NCBI RefSeq assembly: GCF_003265705.1 | Contig: NW_020313005.1 | Span: 12,606,402-12,670,401, forward strand | Length of the DNA stretch: 64,000 bases | Direction of reading: 5' to 3' | From: Callorhinus ursinus | Taxonomy: Eukaryota; Chordata; Mammalia; Carnivora; Otariidae | Shown here: one piece after another, positions 35,538-46,927 of the stretch | How positions within the stretch are numbered: the first letter of the stretch is position 1 | How the letters are laid out: each line of letters opens with the position of its first letter | The notes under the pieces: model-generated | The model's database searches: none | What the model saw: only the letters and a program-made list of their open reading frames with translations | Told to the model about the DNA's origin: nothing | Made by a program: the position numbers and the translations under genes

Positions 35538-35782
35538 AAAAATAAGGTTAACTACTATAAAGGGATGCAATATGACTCTCAAAATCAAAACTAAAAAAGA
35601 TTTTTTTTAAAAAAAGGGATTGATAAGATGTTGGTTGAAAAAGGGAAAAAAGAAAAATTCAAAAAAAATTAACTTTGAAACTCTAAAGAATCGTGGGAAA
35701 AAAACCCTGAATTCTATGTGCAGTATTCCCCTAGCGCTGGAGTTCTGCTGTTCTCATTGATCAGTAAACTTGGTCTTGGCTG

Positions 35783-36475
35783 GTGATTCTTGCTGAATTT
35801 CTGGGGGAGGGGCCTGTTGCCATGGTTCTCAAACATCTTTGCTGGAGGTGGAATTGCCCCACCCTTGCTGGGCCGGGCTATGTAATCTGCTCGGTTTTGC
35901 TCTCGGGAGCTTTTGTTCCCTGCAAAATTTCTGTACAGCTTTGGAGGGCGAGAGTGAAAATGGTGGTCTCCAAATCTCTGCCCTGTAGGAGCCAAGAAAT
36001 TGGGCCCCCACTCCTCAGTGAGCCCCCAGAGAAAAGCAGTCATTTACTCCCATCTCCCCAGTCTCTGGCTGCACTCCGTGCTCACCCAACCTGTGACCAA
36101 GCGTTTCTATCTCTGGCACATGACCCCGTGTGGAGTCTCCAATCCCAGAAGATTCCTGTGGTGGGCTTCCATGCCCCTCCTCCCGGGGGAAGAAGGGGAG
36201 TCTCCCCGGATCTGCCACTTGTTGGGTCCCTCCTGGAGAAGCAGTGGCCTGACTGTACCATGGTCACAGTTTATGGAAACCCCGAGCTGAGAGCCTGTGC
36301 CTTGGCTCCGTCTCTGCAGCCAGCTTCCTTGCTCCAATACCTGGGAGCTCTGCCATACTCAGGCACCCCCGGTCTTTCTGTGACCCTGAGGGTCCTGAGA
36401 CCACACAGTCTCAGCGCGTGTTCAACCCCCCATTTAGCCACCGGTGCGATGTCTCTCAGCAGAGCAGACTTCTAA
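35783..36475 (+). other. Antisense open frame in L1 copy A 5' UTR (230 codons)
   Basis: Open from ATG at 35783 to a stop at 36473-36475, running antisense to the L1. Partial same-frame similarity occurs at 44434-44862 in copy B (shared CKxSVQLWR, LAHDPxWSLQ, PLVGSL-like strings). There is no recognised domain and no codon-usage test was made. It may simply reflect the GC-rich 5' UTR, or an ORF0-like antisense product as described for primate L1. Confidence 0.45.
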
Positions 36476-36839
36476 AATTTCTTATTTTGTGCTCTGTGGC
36501 TCTATCACTTGCCAGTAACTGGCTGACAGAGGCCCCCTTCCCCACATCGATCTTCCCAAATATCACCTCGGATTCACTTCTCCTCACAGCCTACCTTCCA
36601 GAAAGTGGTCTCTTTTCTGTTCAAAGAGTTGTTGCTATTCTTCTCTTCGATCTCCTGTTGAGTTCGTAGGTGTTCAGAATGGTTTGATCCCTATCTAGCT
36701 GAATTCCTGGGACCAGATGAAATTTAGGTCTCCTATTCCTCCGCAATCTTGCTCCTCTTGCTATTTATATTTTTGAGTACATTTTCAATTAATGGCTATC
36801 AACACTACTAAAGTACAATAATTTACATATATCAATTAG

Positions 36840-36985
36840 TTAATACTTCAGAAGAACTAGATAGACATAATTATAACATTTTATATATAAGGAAAGAAAT
36901 TAACTGCTTAAAGTCACACACATACTAGTCAATGGCAGTGATTTGAAATCAACCCTCTCTGACTTTAAAGCATATAATCTTAATT
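36840..36985 (-). mobile_element. MIR SINE (ancient)
   Basis: 'ataaggaaagaaattaactg', CTTAAAGTCACACACATACT, 'agtgatttgaaatcaaccc', TCTGACTTTAAAGC match a reverse-complement MIR core. Confidence 0.55.
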
Positions 36986-38299
36986 AATGATTAGTGGTTA
37001 TATAATATTATATGCACTATGATATAATACCAAAAAGAAATATAATCTGGAAGTCAGAGCATGATTTCTAAAATGGCAGAAGGTAAATAGGTAATATTTC
37101 CAGGCAAGCAGTCTACTTGGAAGAACCAGAACTGCATGCGAAGTCTCTGAGAGGTAAGCCAAAAATGGAAGTGGAATTCCAGAAAATGGTCCTGAAATTT
37201 GGAAATCAAGATGGCGTCAAGAAGTCAGCAATAAATCCTTGAAAGATAAGAATAAGCACGGTGCTATCTTAGATAGACTGTGGAATTGGGCAGATTAACA
37301 AGGCAAAAATCCAGTAATTTGGTGGAAAATATGAACCAAGACATCTCCAGGGCTAGGCAGAAACTCATGGAGAAGTTTAGAGATAGAAATATAGAAAGCA
37401 TGATTTACTACCAAATGCTAGAGTGCTGGTTTGCATTTCTAAAATCTCTCCCTACTCCCAAGAGACCTTTACCTCACCACTGCTTTAACACACTACTTCA
37501 GTTTCAAGGACTTCTCAGCAGAATTCATCTCCAAATTTGAAAATTTCAAATGTAGGAGACACATGATAATAGAATAGGAGAGAAGAGAGACAAAGAGGTA
37601 AGAAATTGCAGGAAAATAATAATTCAATATTCAGTTATCTAAGTAATTATATGTGTAAAAGCCAGACATTATAATGTAAATCACATTCACTGTCTCATCT
37701 GTTTGTGTTTTTTTTCTAAAATTAAAAAAAATATATTGGAGCTAATCCAATAAAGATTTACAACTTGAATCAGTAGACAGGCTTTTTGTTAAATGACACT
37801 GCCACTTGACAGGTAAAAAACACCATGGTATTCAAAATTTTTCATCGCCCAAGTGGCCTAAAGTACAGGGGTGTTATAAACTATCTTTAAAAGGAGAGTA
37901 TAATATATTGCCTCCTGTCAGTGAGAAAGGAGTTATCTTAAATCAGGAGCTGAAACACTGCCAGTGTCTTAAGATATATTTATTTCTTTAAAGGAAGTAA
38001 ATTTTAAGCCAAATTTCCCACCCGCTAGATTAGAATTTATGCCAAGCAGTAAAATCCAGGTACTTTTTAAGATATTAGTAATCTGAATAAATTATAAAAA
38101 TTTAGCTACATTTCAGTAAAGTTTAAAATTCTCATAAGATATTGCCTATTTGTTTGTAAAAGGTGCACATTTTTACTTTCAAATATATCCAGTTATAGTA
38201 TGTGTATCTTTGGAATTTAAGTGGAATAAATATATTTAATTTTTATACAAAATGAGCACTATCTAATGACCACAATTTTGGATTTACCATCTTGAATGA
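36986..38299. other. Unassigned intronic sequence between the two minus-strand L1s
   Basis: No repeat family or splice-bounded exon recognised. Short open frames (for example 37280-37540 on +) show no known domain. Confidence 0.5.
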
Positions 38300-38850
38300 A
38301 TTATGTATCTTTTTTTAATTTAATTTTATGTTATGTTAATCACCATACATTAAATCATTAGTTTTTGATATAGTGTTCCATGATTCATTGTTTGCATATA
38401 ACACCCAGTGCTCTGTTCAATACGTGCCCTCTTTAGTACCCATCACCAGGCTAACCAATCCTCCCCTCTCCCCTCTAGAACCTTCAGTTTGTTTCTCAGA
38501 GTCCACAGACCCTCATGGTTCATCTCCCCATCTGATTTCCCTCCCCTTCATTTTTCCCTTCCTACTATCTTCTTTTTTTTTGTAACATATAATGTATTAT
38601 TTGTTTCAGAGGTACAGATCTGTGATTCAACAGTCTTACACAATTCACAGCGCTCACCATAGCACATACCTTCCCCAATGTCTATCACTCAGCCACCCCA
38701 TCCCTCCCACCCCCACCACTCCAGCAACCCTCAGTTTGTTTCCTGAGATTAAGAATTCCTCATATCAGTGGGATCATATGATACATGTCTTTCTCACTTA
38801 GGATAATACCCTCTAGTTCCATCCAAGTCATTGCAAATGGCAAGATTTAA

Positions 38851-38909
38851 TTTTTTGATGGCTGCACAATATTCCATTATATAATTTTTTGATGGCTGCA
38901 CAATATTCC

Positions 38910-38918
<9 letters not shown>
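38851..38918 (-). repeat. 34 bp tandem duplication inside L1 copy B
   Basis: TTTTTTGATGGCTGCACAAT...TTATATAA occurs twice in succession (38851-38884 and from 38885), within the end of ORF2. Copy A has a single unit near 31290. It is followed by a (TA)n run to about 38942. Confidence 0.9.

Positions 38919-38944
<26 letters not shown>
38914..38944. repeat. (TA)n microsatellite
   Basis: About 14 TA units followed by ACACAC, within L1 copy B at the position of a TATATATATA in copy A. Confidence 0.9.
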
Positions 38945-38950
<6 letters not shown>

Positions 38951-39494
38951 CACTTCTTCTTTATCCATTCATCTGTCGATGGACATCTTGGCTCTTTCCA
39001 TAGTTTGGCTATTGTGGAGAGTGCAGCTATAAACATTGGGGTATACATACCTCTTCAGAGCACTACATTTGTATCTTTGGGGTAAATACCCAGTAGTGCA
39101 ATTGCTGGGTCAGAGGGTAACTCTATTTTCAACTTTATGAGAAACCTCCATACTGTCTTCCAGAGTGGCTGCACCAGCTTGCATTCATACCAACAGCGTG
39201 GGAGGGTTCCCCTTTTCTGCATCCCCGTCAACATCTGTCATTTCCTGACTTGTTAATTTTAGCCATTCTGACTGTGTAAGGTGGTATCTCATTGAGATTT
39301 TGATTTGGATTTCCCTGATGCTGAGCTATGTTGAGTGCTTTTTCATGTGTCTGTTGGTCATTTGGATGTCTATTTTGGATAAATGTCTGTTCAAGTCTTT
39401 TTGACGTGATTTGGTGATTGGATCATTTGTTCTTTGGGTGTTGAGTTTGAAAAGTTCTTTATAGACTTTGGACATTAGCCCCATATCTGATATG

Positions 39495-40223
39495 TCATTT
39501 GTAAATATCTTCTCCTATTCTGTCAGTTGTCTTTTGGTTTTGTGGACTGTTTCTTTTGCTCTGCAAAATTTTTATCTGGATGAAGTCCCAATAGTTCATT
39601 TTCACCCTTGCTTCTCTTGCCTGTGGCAATGTTTCTAGGAAGAACTTGCTGAGGCTGAGGTCGAAGAGGTTGCTGCCTCTGTTCTCCTCTAGGATTTGGA
39701 TGGACTCCTGTCTCACATTTAGGACTTTCAACCATTTGGAGTCTATTTTTGTGTGTGGTATAAGGAAATGGTCCAGGTTCATTCTTCTGCATGTGGCTTT
39801 CCAATTTTCCCAAGACCATTTGTTGAAGAGACTTTTTTCCACTGGACATTCTTTCATGCTTTGTTGGAGGTGAGTGGACCATAGACTTGGGGGTCCATTT
39901 CTGGGCTCTCTATTCTGTTCCATTGATCTATGTGTCTGTTTTTGTGCCAGTACCATACTGTCTTGATGATGACAGCTTTGTGATAGAGCTTGAAGTCCAG
40001 AATAGTGATGCAGCCAGGTTTGCTTTTCTTTTTCAACATTCCTCTGGCTATTTGGGGTCTTCTCTGGTTCCATACACATTTTAGGATTATTTGTTCCATT
40101 TCCTTGAAAAAAGTGGTTGGTATTTTGTTGGGGATGGCATTGAATGTGTAGATTGCTCTCGGTAGCATTGACATCTTCACAATATTTTTTCTTCCAATCC
40201 ATGAGCATGGAACATTTTTCCAT
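39495..40223 (-). pseudogene. L1 copy B ORF2 C-terminal segment (open 242 codons)
   Basis: Out-of-frame and in-frame pieces of the post-RT ORF2 region, homologous to 1-1614 (for example NKWSWENWKATCRRM and [20 protein letters not shown]). An overlapping frame at 39854-40507 carries the preceding part ([20 protein letters not shown]), showing a frameshift near 39850. Confidence 0.85.
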
Positions 40224-40508
40224 TTCTTTGTGTCTTCCTCAATTTCTTTCATGAGTATTTTAGAGTTTTCTGAGTACAGATTCTTTGCCTCTTTGGTTAG
40301 GTTTATTCCTAGGTATCTTATGGTGTGGGGTGCAATTGTAAATAGGATCGACTCCTTAATTTCTCCTTCTTCTGTCTTGCTGTTGGTGTATAGGAATGCC
40401 ACTGATTTCCGTGCATTGATTTTATAACCTGCCACTTTACTGAATTGCTGTATGAGTTCTAGTAGTTTTGGGGTGGGGACTTTTGGGTTTTCCACATAAA
40501 CTATCATA

Positions 40509-40871
40509 TCATCTGGAAAGAGTGAGAGTATGACTTCTTCTTTGCCAATTTGGATGCCTTTGATTTCTTTTTGTTGTCTGATTACTGTGGCTATGACTTC
40601 TAATACTATGTAGAAAAGCAGTGGTGATAGTGGACATCCCCGCCGTGTTCCTGACCTTTGGGGAAGGCCTCAGTTTTTCCCCATTGAGAATGATGTTCGT
40701 TGTGGGTTTCTCATAGATGGCTTTTATGATATTGAGGTATGTACTCTCTATCCCTATACTCTGAAGAGTTTTGATCAAGAAAGGATGCTGTACTATGTCA
40801 AATGCTTTTTCTGCATCTATTGAGAGGATCATATGGTTCTTGTTCTTTCTTTTGTTAATGTATTTTATCAC
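40509..40871 (-). pseudogene. L1 copy B ORF2 reverse-transcriptase fragment
   Basis: Contains [15 protein letters not shown] (RT motif A with its Asp). It changes frame after [10 protein letters not shown], so motif B (QGCPLSP in copy A) is lost from this frame. Just downstream the active-site motif is FPDD at 40508-40519, where FADD is usual. Confidence 0.85.
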
Positions 40872-40891
40872 ATTGGTTTGTGGATGGTGAA

Positions 40892-41317
40892 CTAACCTTG
40901 CAGCCTAGGAATAAATCCTACTTGGTCATGTTGAATAATCCTTTTAAAGTACTGTTGGATCTTATTGGCTGATATTTTGGTGAGAAATTTTGTACCCATA
41001 TTCATCAAGGATACTGGTCTGTAATTCTCCTTTTTATGGGTTTTGTCTGGTTTTGGGATCAAGGTAATGGTGGCCTCATAAAGTAAGTTTGGAAGTTTTC
41101 CTTCCATTTCTATTTTTTGGAACAGTTTCAGAAGAATAGGTATTAATTCTTCTTTAAATATTTGGTAAAATTCGGCTGGGAAGCCATCCAGCCTTGGGCT
41201 CTTGTTTTTTGGGAGATTTTTGATTACTGCTTCAATTTCCTTGGTGGTTATTGGTCTGTTCAGGTTTTCTATTTCTTCTTGGTTCCGTTGGTAGTTTATA
41301 CATCTCTGGGAATGCAT
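40892..41317 (-). pseudogene. L1 copy B ORF2 RT fingers fragment
   Basis: [20 protein letters not shown], then [15 protein letters not shown] and [20 protein letters not shown]: the conserved N-terminal RT region of L1 ORF2. This region is deleted in copy A. Confidence 0.87.
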
Positions 41318-41813
41318 CCATTTCTTCCAGATTATCTAATTTGCTGGCATATAGTTGCGCCTAATATGTTCTTATAATTGTTTGTATTTCTTCGGTGTTG
41401 GTTGTGATCGCTCCTCTTTCATTCATGATTTTCTTTATTTGGGTCATTTCTCTTTTCTTTTTGATAAGTCTCGCCAGGGGTTTATCAATCTTGTTAATTC
41501 TTTCAAAGAACCAGTCCTAGTTTCATTGATCTGTTTTGCTGTTCTCCTGGTTTCTATTTCATTGATTTCTGCTCTGATCTTTATTATTTCTCTTCTCCTG
41601 CTGGGTTTACACTTTATTTGCTGTTGTTTCTCAAGCTCCTTTAGGTGTAGGGTTAGGTTGTGTATTTGAAACCTTTCTTGTTTCTTGAGAAAGGCTTGTA
41701 TTGCTATATACTTTCCTCTTAGGACTGCCTTTGCTGCTTCCCAAAGATTTGAACAGTTGTGTTTTCATTTTCATTTGTTTCTGTAAGTTTTTTTTAAAGT
41801 CTTCTTTAATTTA

Positions 41814-42597
41814 CTAGTTGAAGCTTTCATTCTTTAGTAGGATGCTCTTTAGCCTCCATGTATTTGAGTTCTTTCCAGCTTTCCTTTTGTGATTGAGTTC
41901 TAGTTTCAAAGCACTGTGGTCCAAAACTATGAAGGGAATGATCCCAAACTTTTGGTACTGGTTGAGACCTGATTTGTGGCCTAGGATGTGATCAATTCTG
42001 GAGAATGTTCCATGGGCACTAGAGAAGAATGTGTACTCTGTTGCTTTGGGATGGAATGTTCTGAAAATATCTGTGAAGTCCATTTGGTCCAGTGTGTCAT
42101 TTAAAGTCTTTATTTCCTTGTTGATCTTTTCCTTAGATGATCTGTCCATTTCAGTGAGGAGTGTGTTAAAGTCCCCTACTATTATTGTATTGTTGTTGAT
42201 ATTTTTCTTTGATTTTGTTATTAATTGGCTTATATAATTATCTGCTCCCATGTTAGGTGCATAAATATTTACAATTCTTAGATCTTCTTGTTGGATAGAC
42301 CCTTTAAATAGGATATAGTGTCCTTCCTTATCTCATAGTTTTTGGTTTAAAATCTAGTTTGTCTGATATAAGAATTGCCACCCCAGCTTTCTTTTGGTGT
42401 CCATTAGCATGGTAAATGATTTTCCACCCCCTCACTTTCAATCTGGGGGTTTCTTTGGGTCTAAAATGAGTCTCTTGCAGACAGCATATCAATAGGTCTT
42501 GTTTTTTTATCCAATCTGATACCCTGTGTCTTTTGATTAGAGCATTTAGCCCATTTACATTCAGGGTAACTAATGAAAGATATGAATTTAGTGCCAT
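41814..42597 (-). pseudogene. L1 copy B ORF2 endonuclease domain
   Basis: Starts at the ORF2 Met (MALNSYLSLVTLNVNGLN) at 42597. It shows the N of LNVNGLN, the E of LQETHF, GDFN, SRIDHIL and the terminal DH (IVLDHS), the residues of the apurinic-type endonuclease that nicks target DNA. The frame is broken once, between about 42328 and 42251. Confidence 0.87.
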
Positions 42598-42689
42598 TGT
42601 ATTGCCTATAAGGGGACTGTTACTGTATATTGTCTCTGTTCCTTTTTGGTCTACATTACTTTTAGACTCTCTCTTTGCTTAGAGGACCC

Positions 42690-43577
42690 CTTTCAATACT
42701 TCTTGTAGGGCTGGTTTCATGTTTGCAGTTTCCTTTAGTTTTTGTTTGTCTTGGAAGATTTTTCTCTCTCCTTTTATTTTCAATGAGACAGCTTAGCTGG
42801 ATATAGTATTCTCGGCTGCATATTTTTCTCATTTAGTGCTCTGAATATATCACGCCAGTCCTTTCTGGCCTGCCAAGTCTCTGTGGATAGGTCTGTTGCC
42901 AATCTAATGTTTCTACATCTGTAGGTTATAGACCTCTTCTCCTGAGCTGCCTTCAGGATTTTCTCTTTGTCTTTGAGACTCATAAGTTTTACTGTTAGAT
43001 GCCTGGGTGTTGACCTATTTTTTTTTTTTACTTTGAGGGTGGTTCTCTGTGCCTCCTGGACTTTGATGCCTGTTTCCTTCCCAAATGGGGGAAGTTCTTC
43101 CTATCATTTGTTCCAATGCACCTTCTGCACCTCTCTCTTTTTTCTTCTTCTGGGGTCCCAATTATTCTAATATTGTTTCATCTTATGTTATCACTTTTCT
43201 CTTGAATTCTGTCCCCTGATCCTGTAGTTGTTTATCTCTCTTTTTCTCAGCTTCTTGATTTTCCATCATTTGGTCTTCAATATCACTAATTCTCTCTTCT
43301 GTCTCATTTATCCTAGCAATTAGAGCCTCCATTTTTTTTTTTGCACCTCATTAATAGCCTTTTTGATTTCAACTTGGTTAGATTTTAGTTTTTTCATTTC
43401 TCCAGAAAGGGTTTCTCTAATATCTTCCATGCTTTTTTCAAGCACAGCTAGTATCTTTATAATTGTCATTCTGAACTCCAGTTCTGACATCTTACTAATG
43501 TCTATATTGATTAGGTCCCTGGCAGTTGGTACTGTGTCTTTTTCTTTCTTTTGAGGTGATTTCTTCCATCTTGTCAT
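42690..43577 (-). pseudogene. L1 copy B ORF1 (RNA-binding protein), broken
   Basis: Starts MTRWKKSPQKKEKDTVPTAR at 43577, followed by a coiled-coil-like segment (SELEFRMTIIKILAVLEKSM...). The C-terminal part (SLKDKEKILKAAQEKR, ARKDWRDIFRALNEKN, PRILYPAKLS) is the ORF1 RNA-binding/chaperone domain. There are several stops between the two parts. ORF1p forms trimers that coat L1 RNA. Confidence 0.83.
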
Positions 43578-44433
43578 TTTTGTCCAAAGGAGAATAGATG
43601 AATGAGAGTACAAAATGCTAATAGGATAACAACAACCCCAGAAAAAGATACACTGAGAAATCAGAAGAGACCTGAAACTGGGGGAAATGAAAGGGAAAGA
43701 AAGAAAAAAGAAAAAAAAAGAAAAAGACAAAAAAAGAGAATATGATCAAATATGATCAGGCTGGTGTATAGATCATTGCCACACACTAGATTTTGGGTGT
43801 ATTTTGGTCTGTTAGAAGAAAGGGATTCCCAATATTTTAAAGAAAGAAAAACTTATATATGTACAAAAATAAAGGTAAATATGATGAAGGGATGGAATAT
43901 GACTGTAAAGATCAAAATTATGAAAGATTTTATAAAAGGAATTGATAAGAACTTGGTTGAAAAAAAAGAAAGAAGAGAAATTAAAATAAATAGGGAGAGA
44001 ATGTGATCAAGCAGAATACCAGAACAAAGCAATACACTAGAGATTTAGGGTATATTTTGGTCTGTTAGAAGCAACTGTATCCTAAAATTTTAAAGAGAGA
44101 ACAACTTATATATATATATCAAAAATGAGGTTAACTATTGTGAAGGGAGAGAATATGACTCTAAAAGTGAAAAATAAAAAAAAGATTTTTTAAAAAGGGA
44201 TTGATAAGATGTTGGTTGAAAAAGGGAAAAAGAAAAATTAAAAAAATAGAAAAAGAAAATTAAAAAAATTAACTTTGAAAGACTAAAGAATCATAGGAAA
44301 AAAAGCCATGAATTCTATGTGCTGTATTCCCCTAGCACTGGAGTTCTGCTGTTCTCATTGATCAGTAAATTTGGTCTTGGCGGGCTATTCTTTCTGATCT
44401 TCTGGTGAAGGATCCTGTTGCAGTGGTTTTCGA

Positions 44434-44862
44434 ATGTCTTTGCCGGAGGCGGAATTGCCCAGCCCTTGCGGGGGTCCAGGCTACATAATCTGCTCGGGTT
44501 TGCTCTCCATAGCTTTTTTTCCCTGCAAGCTTTCTGTACAGCTTTGGAGGATGAGAGTGAAAATGGTGGCTTCCCAATATCTACCCTCAGGAGTGAAGAA
44601 CTCGGGGCCCCACTCTTCAGTGGGTCCCCAGGAAAAGCAGTCAATCACTCCCGTGTCCCTGGTCTCTGGCCACACTCCCTTCTCACTCTGTGACCGAGCA
44701 TTTCTACCTCTGGCACACGATCCCTTCTGGAGTCTCCAAACCCAGCAGATCCCTGTGGTGCACTCCTGCACCGCTTCTCAGGGGGTGGGGGTGGGGGGTG
44801 GGGGGGGAAGGGGAGTCTCCCTGGATCTGCTGCTTGTTGGGTCCCTGCTCGAAGAACAGTGA
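44434..44862 (+). other. Antisense open frame in L1 copy B 5' UTR (142 codons)
   Basis: Corresponds in position and partly in frame to 35783-36475 of copy A. A G-rich run at 44780-44814 encodes a Gly/Val stretch near its end. Expression is unknown. Confidence 0.4.
44780..44814 (+). repeat. G-rich tract, possible G-quadruplex
   Basis: Runs of 5, 5, 6, 8 and 4 G separated by single T or AA, inside the L1 copy B 5' UTR. Fits a G3+N1-7 pattern. Confidence 0.75.
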
Positions 44863-45035
44863 CCTGACTGTGCTGCAGATCATGTTTTATAGCAACCCTG
44901 AGCTGAGAGCGCACTCTTTGACTCTGTCTGTGGCTGACTTCCCTGCTCCAATACCTGGGAGCTCTGCCGCACTCAGGCACTCCCGGTCTTTCTGTGACCC
45001 CAAAGGGCCTGAGACCACACTGTCCCAGCGAGGGT

Positions 45036-45053
45036 TCCCCCCCCCCCCCCCCC
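45036..45053 (+). repeat. Poly(C) tract in L1 copy B
   Basis: About 17 consecutive C in the GC-rich 5' UTR; copy A has only a short C run at the matching site near 36427. Confidence 0.85.
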
Positions 45054-45403
45054 GCGCTTAGCCACTGGAGCGACACCCCTCAGCAGAGCTGACTTCTACA
45101 AGTTCTGATTTTGTGCTCCTCTTCTCTATCACTTGCGGGTAGCCGGCTGACGGAGGCCCCCTCCCCCACCATCTATCTTCCCGAATATCACCTCAGATTC
45201 AATTCTCCGCACGTCCTACCTTCCAGAAAGAGGTCACTTTTCTATTCAAAGAGTTGTTGCTATTCTTTTCTTCGATCTCCTTTTGAGTTCGTAGGTGTTC
45301 AGAATGGTTTGATCCCTATCTAGCTGAATTCCCGGGACCAGACGAAATTTAGGTCTCCTACTCCTCTGCCATTTTACTCCTCCTCCCAGATTATATATCT
45401 TTT

Positions 45404-46799
45404 AAGGACACTGTGTTTTCCAAATGTCTAAAGATAGTTTCTCTCCTAGACATAAAGTATAAAAACAAATTCTCTATTCCTAGTTTGGCTTGCCTCTAAT
45501 TTTGCCTTCCTTCTTAGGTTGTAAAGCAGTTTTGATATATATTGAAAAGAGTATGATGTTTTTAAACTCATATCTTTACTGACAACAATATGCAAATATA
45601 AATTCATAAGCAATAGTCAGCAACATAGAATCTAATCCAATTGTAACAAGGTTCAATGCTTTCAATAACTCAGTTCTGGGTGATTGGCAAGATTGAATAC
45701 ATATTTTAAAATAACATGAAGGATGTTGACTAACCATAGTTAACCCATATTCTTCTTTCTTAAATAGCATAATATTATCATATTACCATTGAATAAATTA
45801 TTCTTTTCAGAACTAGGGAAATCCAATTTTAGGATTTTAAGCTCAGTAGGGCCACTGGTTCTTACCAAACACATGTTACTTCCTCTTTCCTAAAAGTCAG
45901 TCCAAACTCTAGTGGCATATCAAACAAACCACAACAGCCACTTCTATTTCATTTCAGGTTACTTGAGAAGGTTGATGCATTGGTGAAAAATTGGGTTATA
46001 TTTCAGGAGCATAGAAGGGAGAAAAAAACAAAAGTACTAATTAACTTTGAAATCCATATATTTCTGGGATGATGAATACACAGGATAATACGGTAATCCC
46101 AAATGTCAACCTCATTTTCACTGAACTTCTAAAAATTTTTAATAATGCTTTAATTTTTCACCTTCATATAAGACTCAAGGTCCACTTTTAACAAAGGTCT
46201 CAAAAAAGCCCAAATGCAAACTCAGGTTTCATGTTTTTATATTGAAAAAGTGCAGTGTGAGCAGCCAGGTATCAGGTATCAGGTTTCATTTTCATACCCT
46301 TGCTGCACTAGTAGCACTGTAGAGAAACCATGATAAATCATCTCTTGGCTGTATACAATTAATTTTATGTTCTGTACTTGTTTTCCTCTATGTTTTTATG
46401 CTGTTTCTTTTTATATTTGATTTTTGAGGTCACTCTGGGTTCGAAGTAAAATACTCAAGCTTCATATTAAAATATCACTGGGTGTTATTATAGTATAAGT
46501 TTTAATAACCAAATTCAGGGTCACCTTTTCCCACACGTTTTAACATTAACTGTCAAAAAGTGTCAAAAGAAAAATAACCTGTAACTCCCTAACCCTTTTA
46601 AATAAAAGAAGATATTCAGTGGGTTTATTGCATAATTTCTTGAAGGGTAAAACATTTCTACTATCCCTGCATATTTTCACAGTGATCCCTTTATCTTATT
46701 TATTATTACCTTGGAGATGGTTTCAGATGTCATCAGAATTTTTTACCACTTAGCTGATTTACAGTAAAAGAGGAAAAAACCTTTTTTAATAATTTTCAG
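45404..46799. other. Intronic sequence directly upstream of the first contactin exon
   Basis: AT-rich; no repeat family recognised. It ends in a T-rich tract and AG acceptor. Confidence 0.6.
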
Positions 46800-46927
46800 A
46801 ATAGCTATTCTTCCAGACGGAAGTCTACGGATCCTAAATGCTTCTAAATCAGATGAGGGAAAGTACGTTTGCCAAGGGGAAAATGTCTTTGGTTCTGCTG
46901 AAATCATAGCCTCAGTATCTGTAAAAG
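46800..46927 (+). CDS. CNTN6: Contactin exon: end of Ig-like domain 5 (probable CNTN6)
   Basis: Internal coding exon of 128 bp. The acceptor is a T-rich tract ending TTTTCAG at 46799 and the donor is GTAAGA from 46928. It carries the last base of a split codon, 42 full codons, and the first base of a Glu codon completed in the next exon. The peptide reads [20 protein letters not shown], then [14 protein letters not shown] and a strand ending SVSVK. The DEGKYVC stretch is the tyrosine-corner/F-strand Cys signature of an I-set Ig domain, and NAS is an N-glycosylation sequon. Contactins are GPI-anchored neuronal surface proteins with six Ig and four fibronectin III domains; this exon fits the second half of Ig5. 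Assignment to CNTN6 rather than CNTN3, 4 or 5 rests on recalled similarity of this and the next exon. The exon coding the first half of Ig5 was not found upstream. Confidence 0.9.

Larger units (their letters stand above)
30731..36760 (-). mobile_element. Near-full-length LINE-1, defective (copy A)
   Basis: About 6.0 kb on the minus strand, antisense to the contactin exons. 3' UTR with two modules at 30731-31120; ORF2 about 31120-34060; ORF1 remnant about 34140-34970; 5' UTR about 34990-36760, ending with the L1 start (...GCAAGATTGCGGAGGAATAG read on the minus strand). Defects: about 0.9 kb of ORF2 between endonuclease and RT is missing (junction near 33378), the ORF1 start region is lost, the RT active site reads FVDD, and there are many frame breaks. 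The target-site duplication is unclear (ACTTATTTTTATTTT versus GCTATTTATATTTTT). Confidence 0.92.
38315..45389 (-). mobile_element. Full-length LINE-1, defective (copy B)
   Basis: 7.07 kb on the minus strand. Target-site duplication ATTATGTATCTTTT (from 38300) / ATTATATATCTTTT (from 45390), one mismatch in 14. Layout: two-module 3' UTR 38315-38760; ORF2 about 38770-42597; ORF1 about 42690-43577; long 5' UTR 43580-45389 with a GC-rich 5' end. ORF2 keeps endonuclease motifs at its N-terminus, but RT has a frameshift after the AEKAFD region and an FPDD active site, and ORF1 has stops. Confidence 0.94.

Noticed and set aside
38373..38801. Open frames of 69-84 codons on the plus strand
   Set aside because: Antisense of the L1 copy B 3' UTR; equivalent frames appear in the other L1 3' UTRs.
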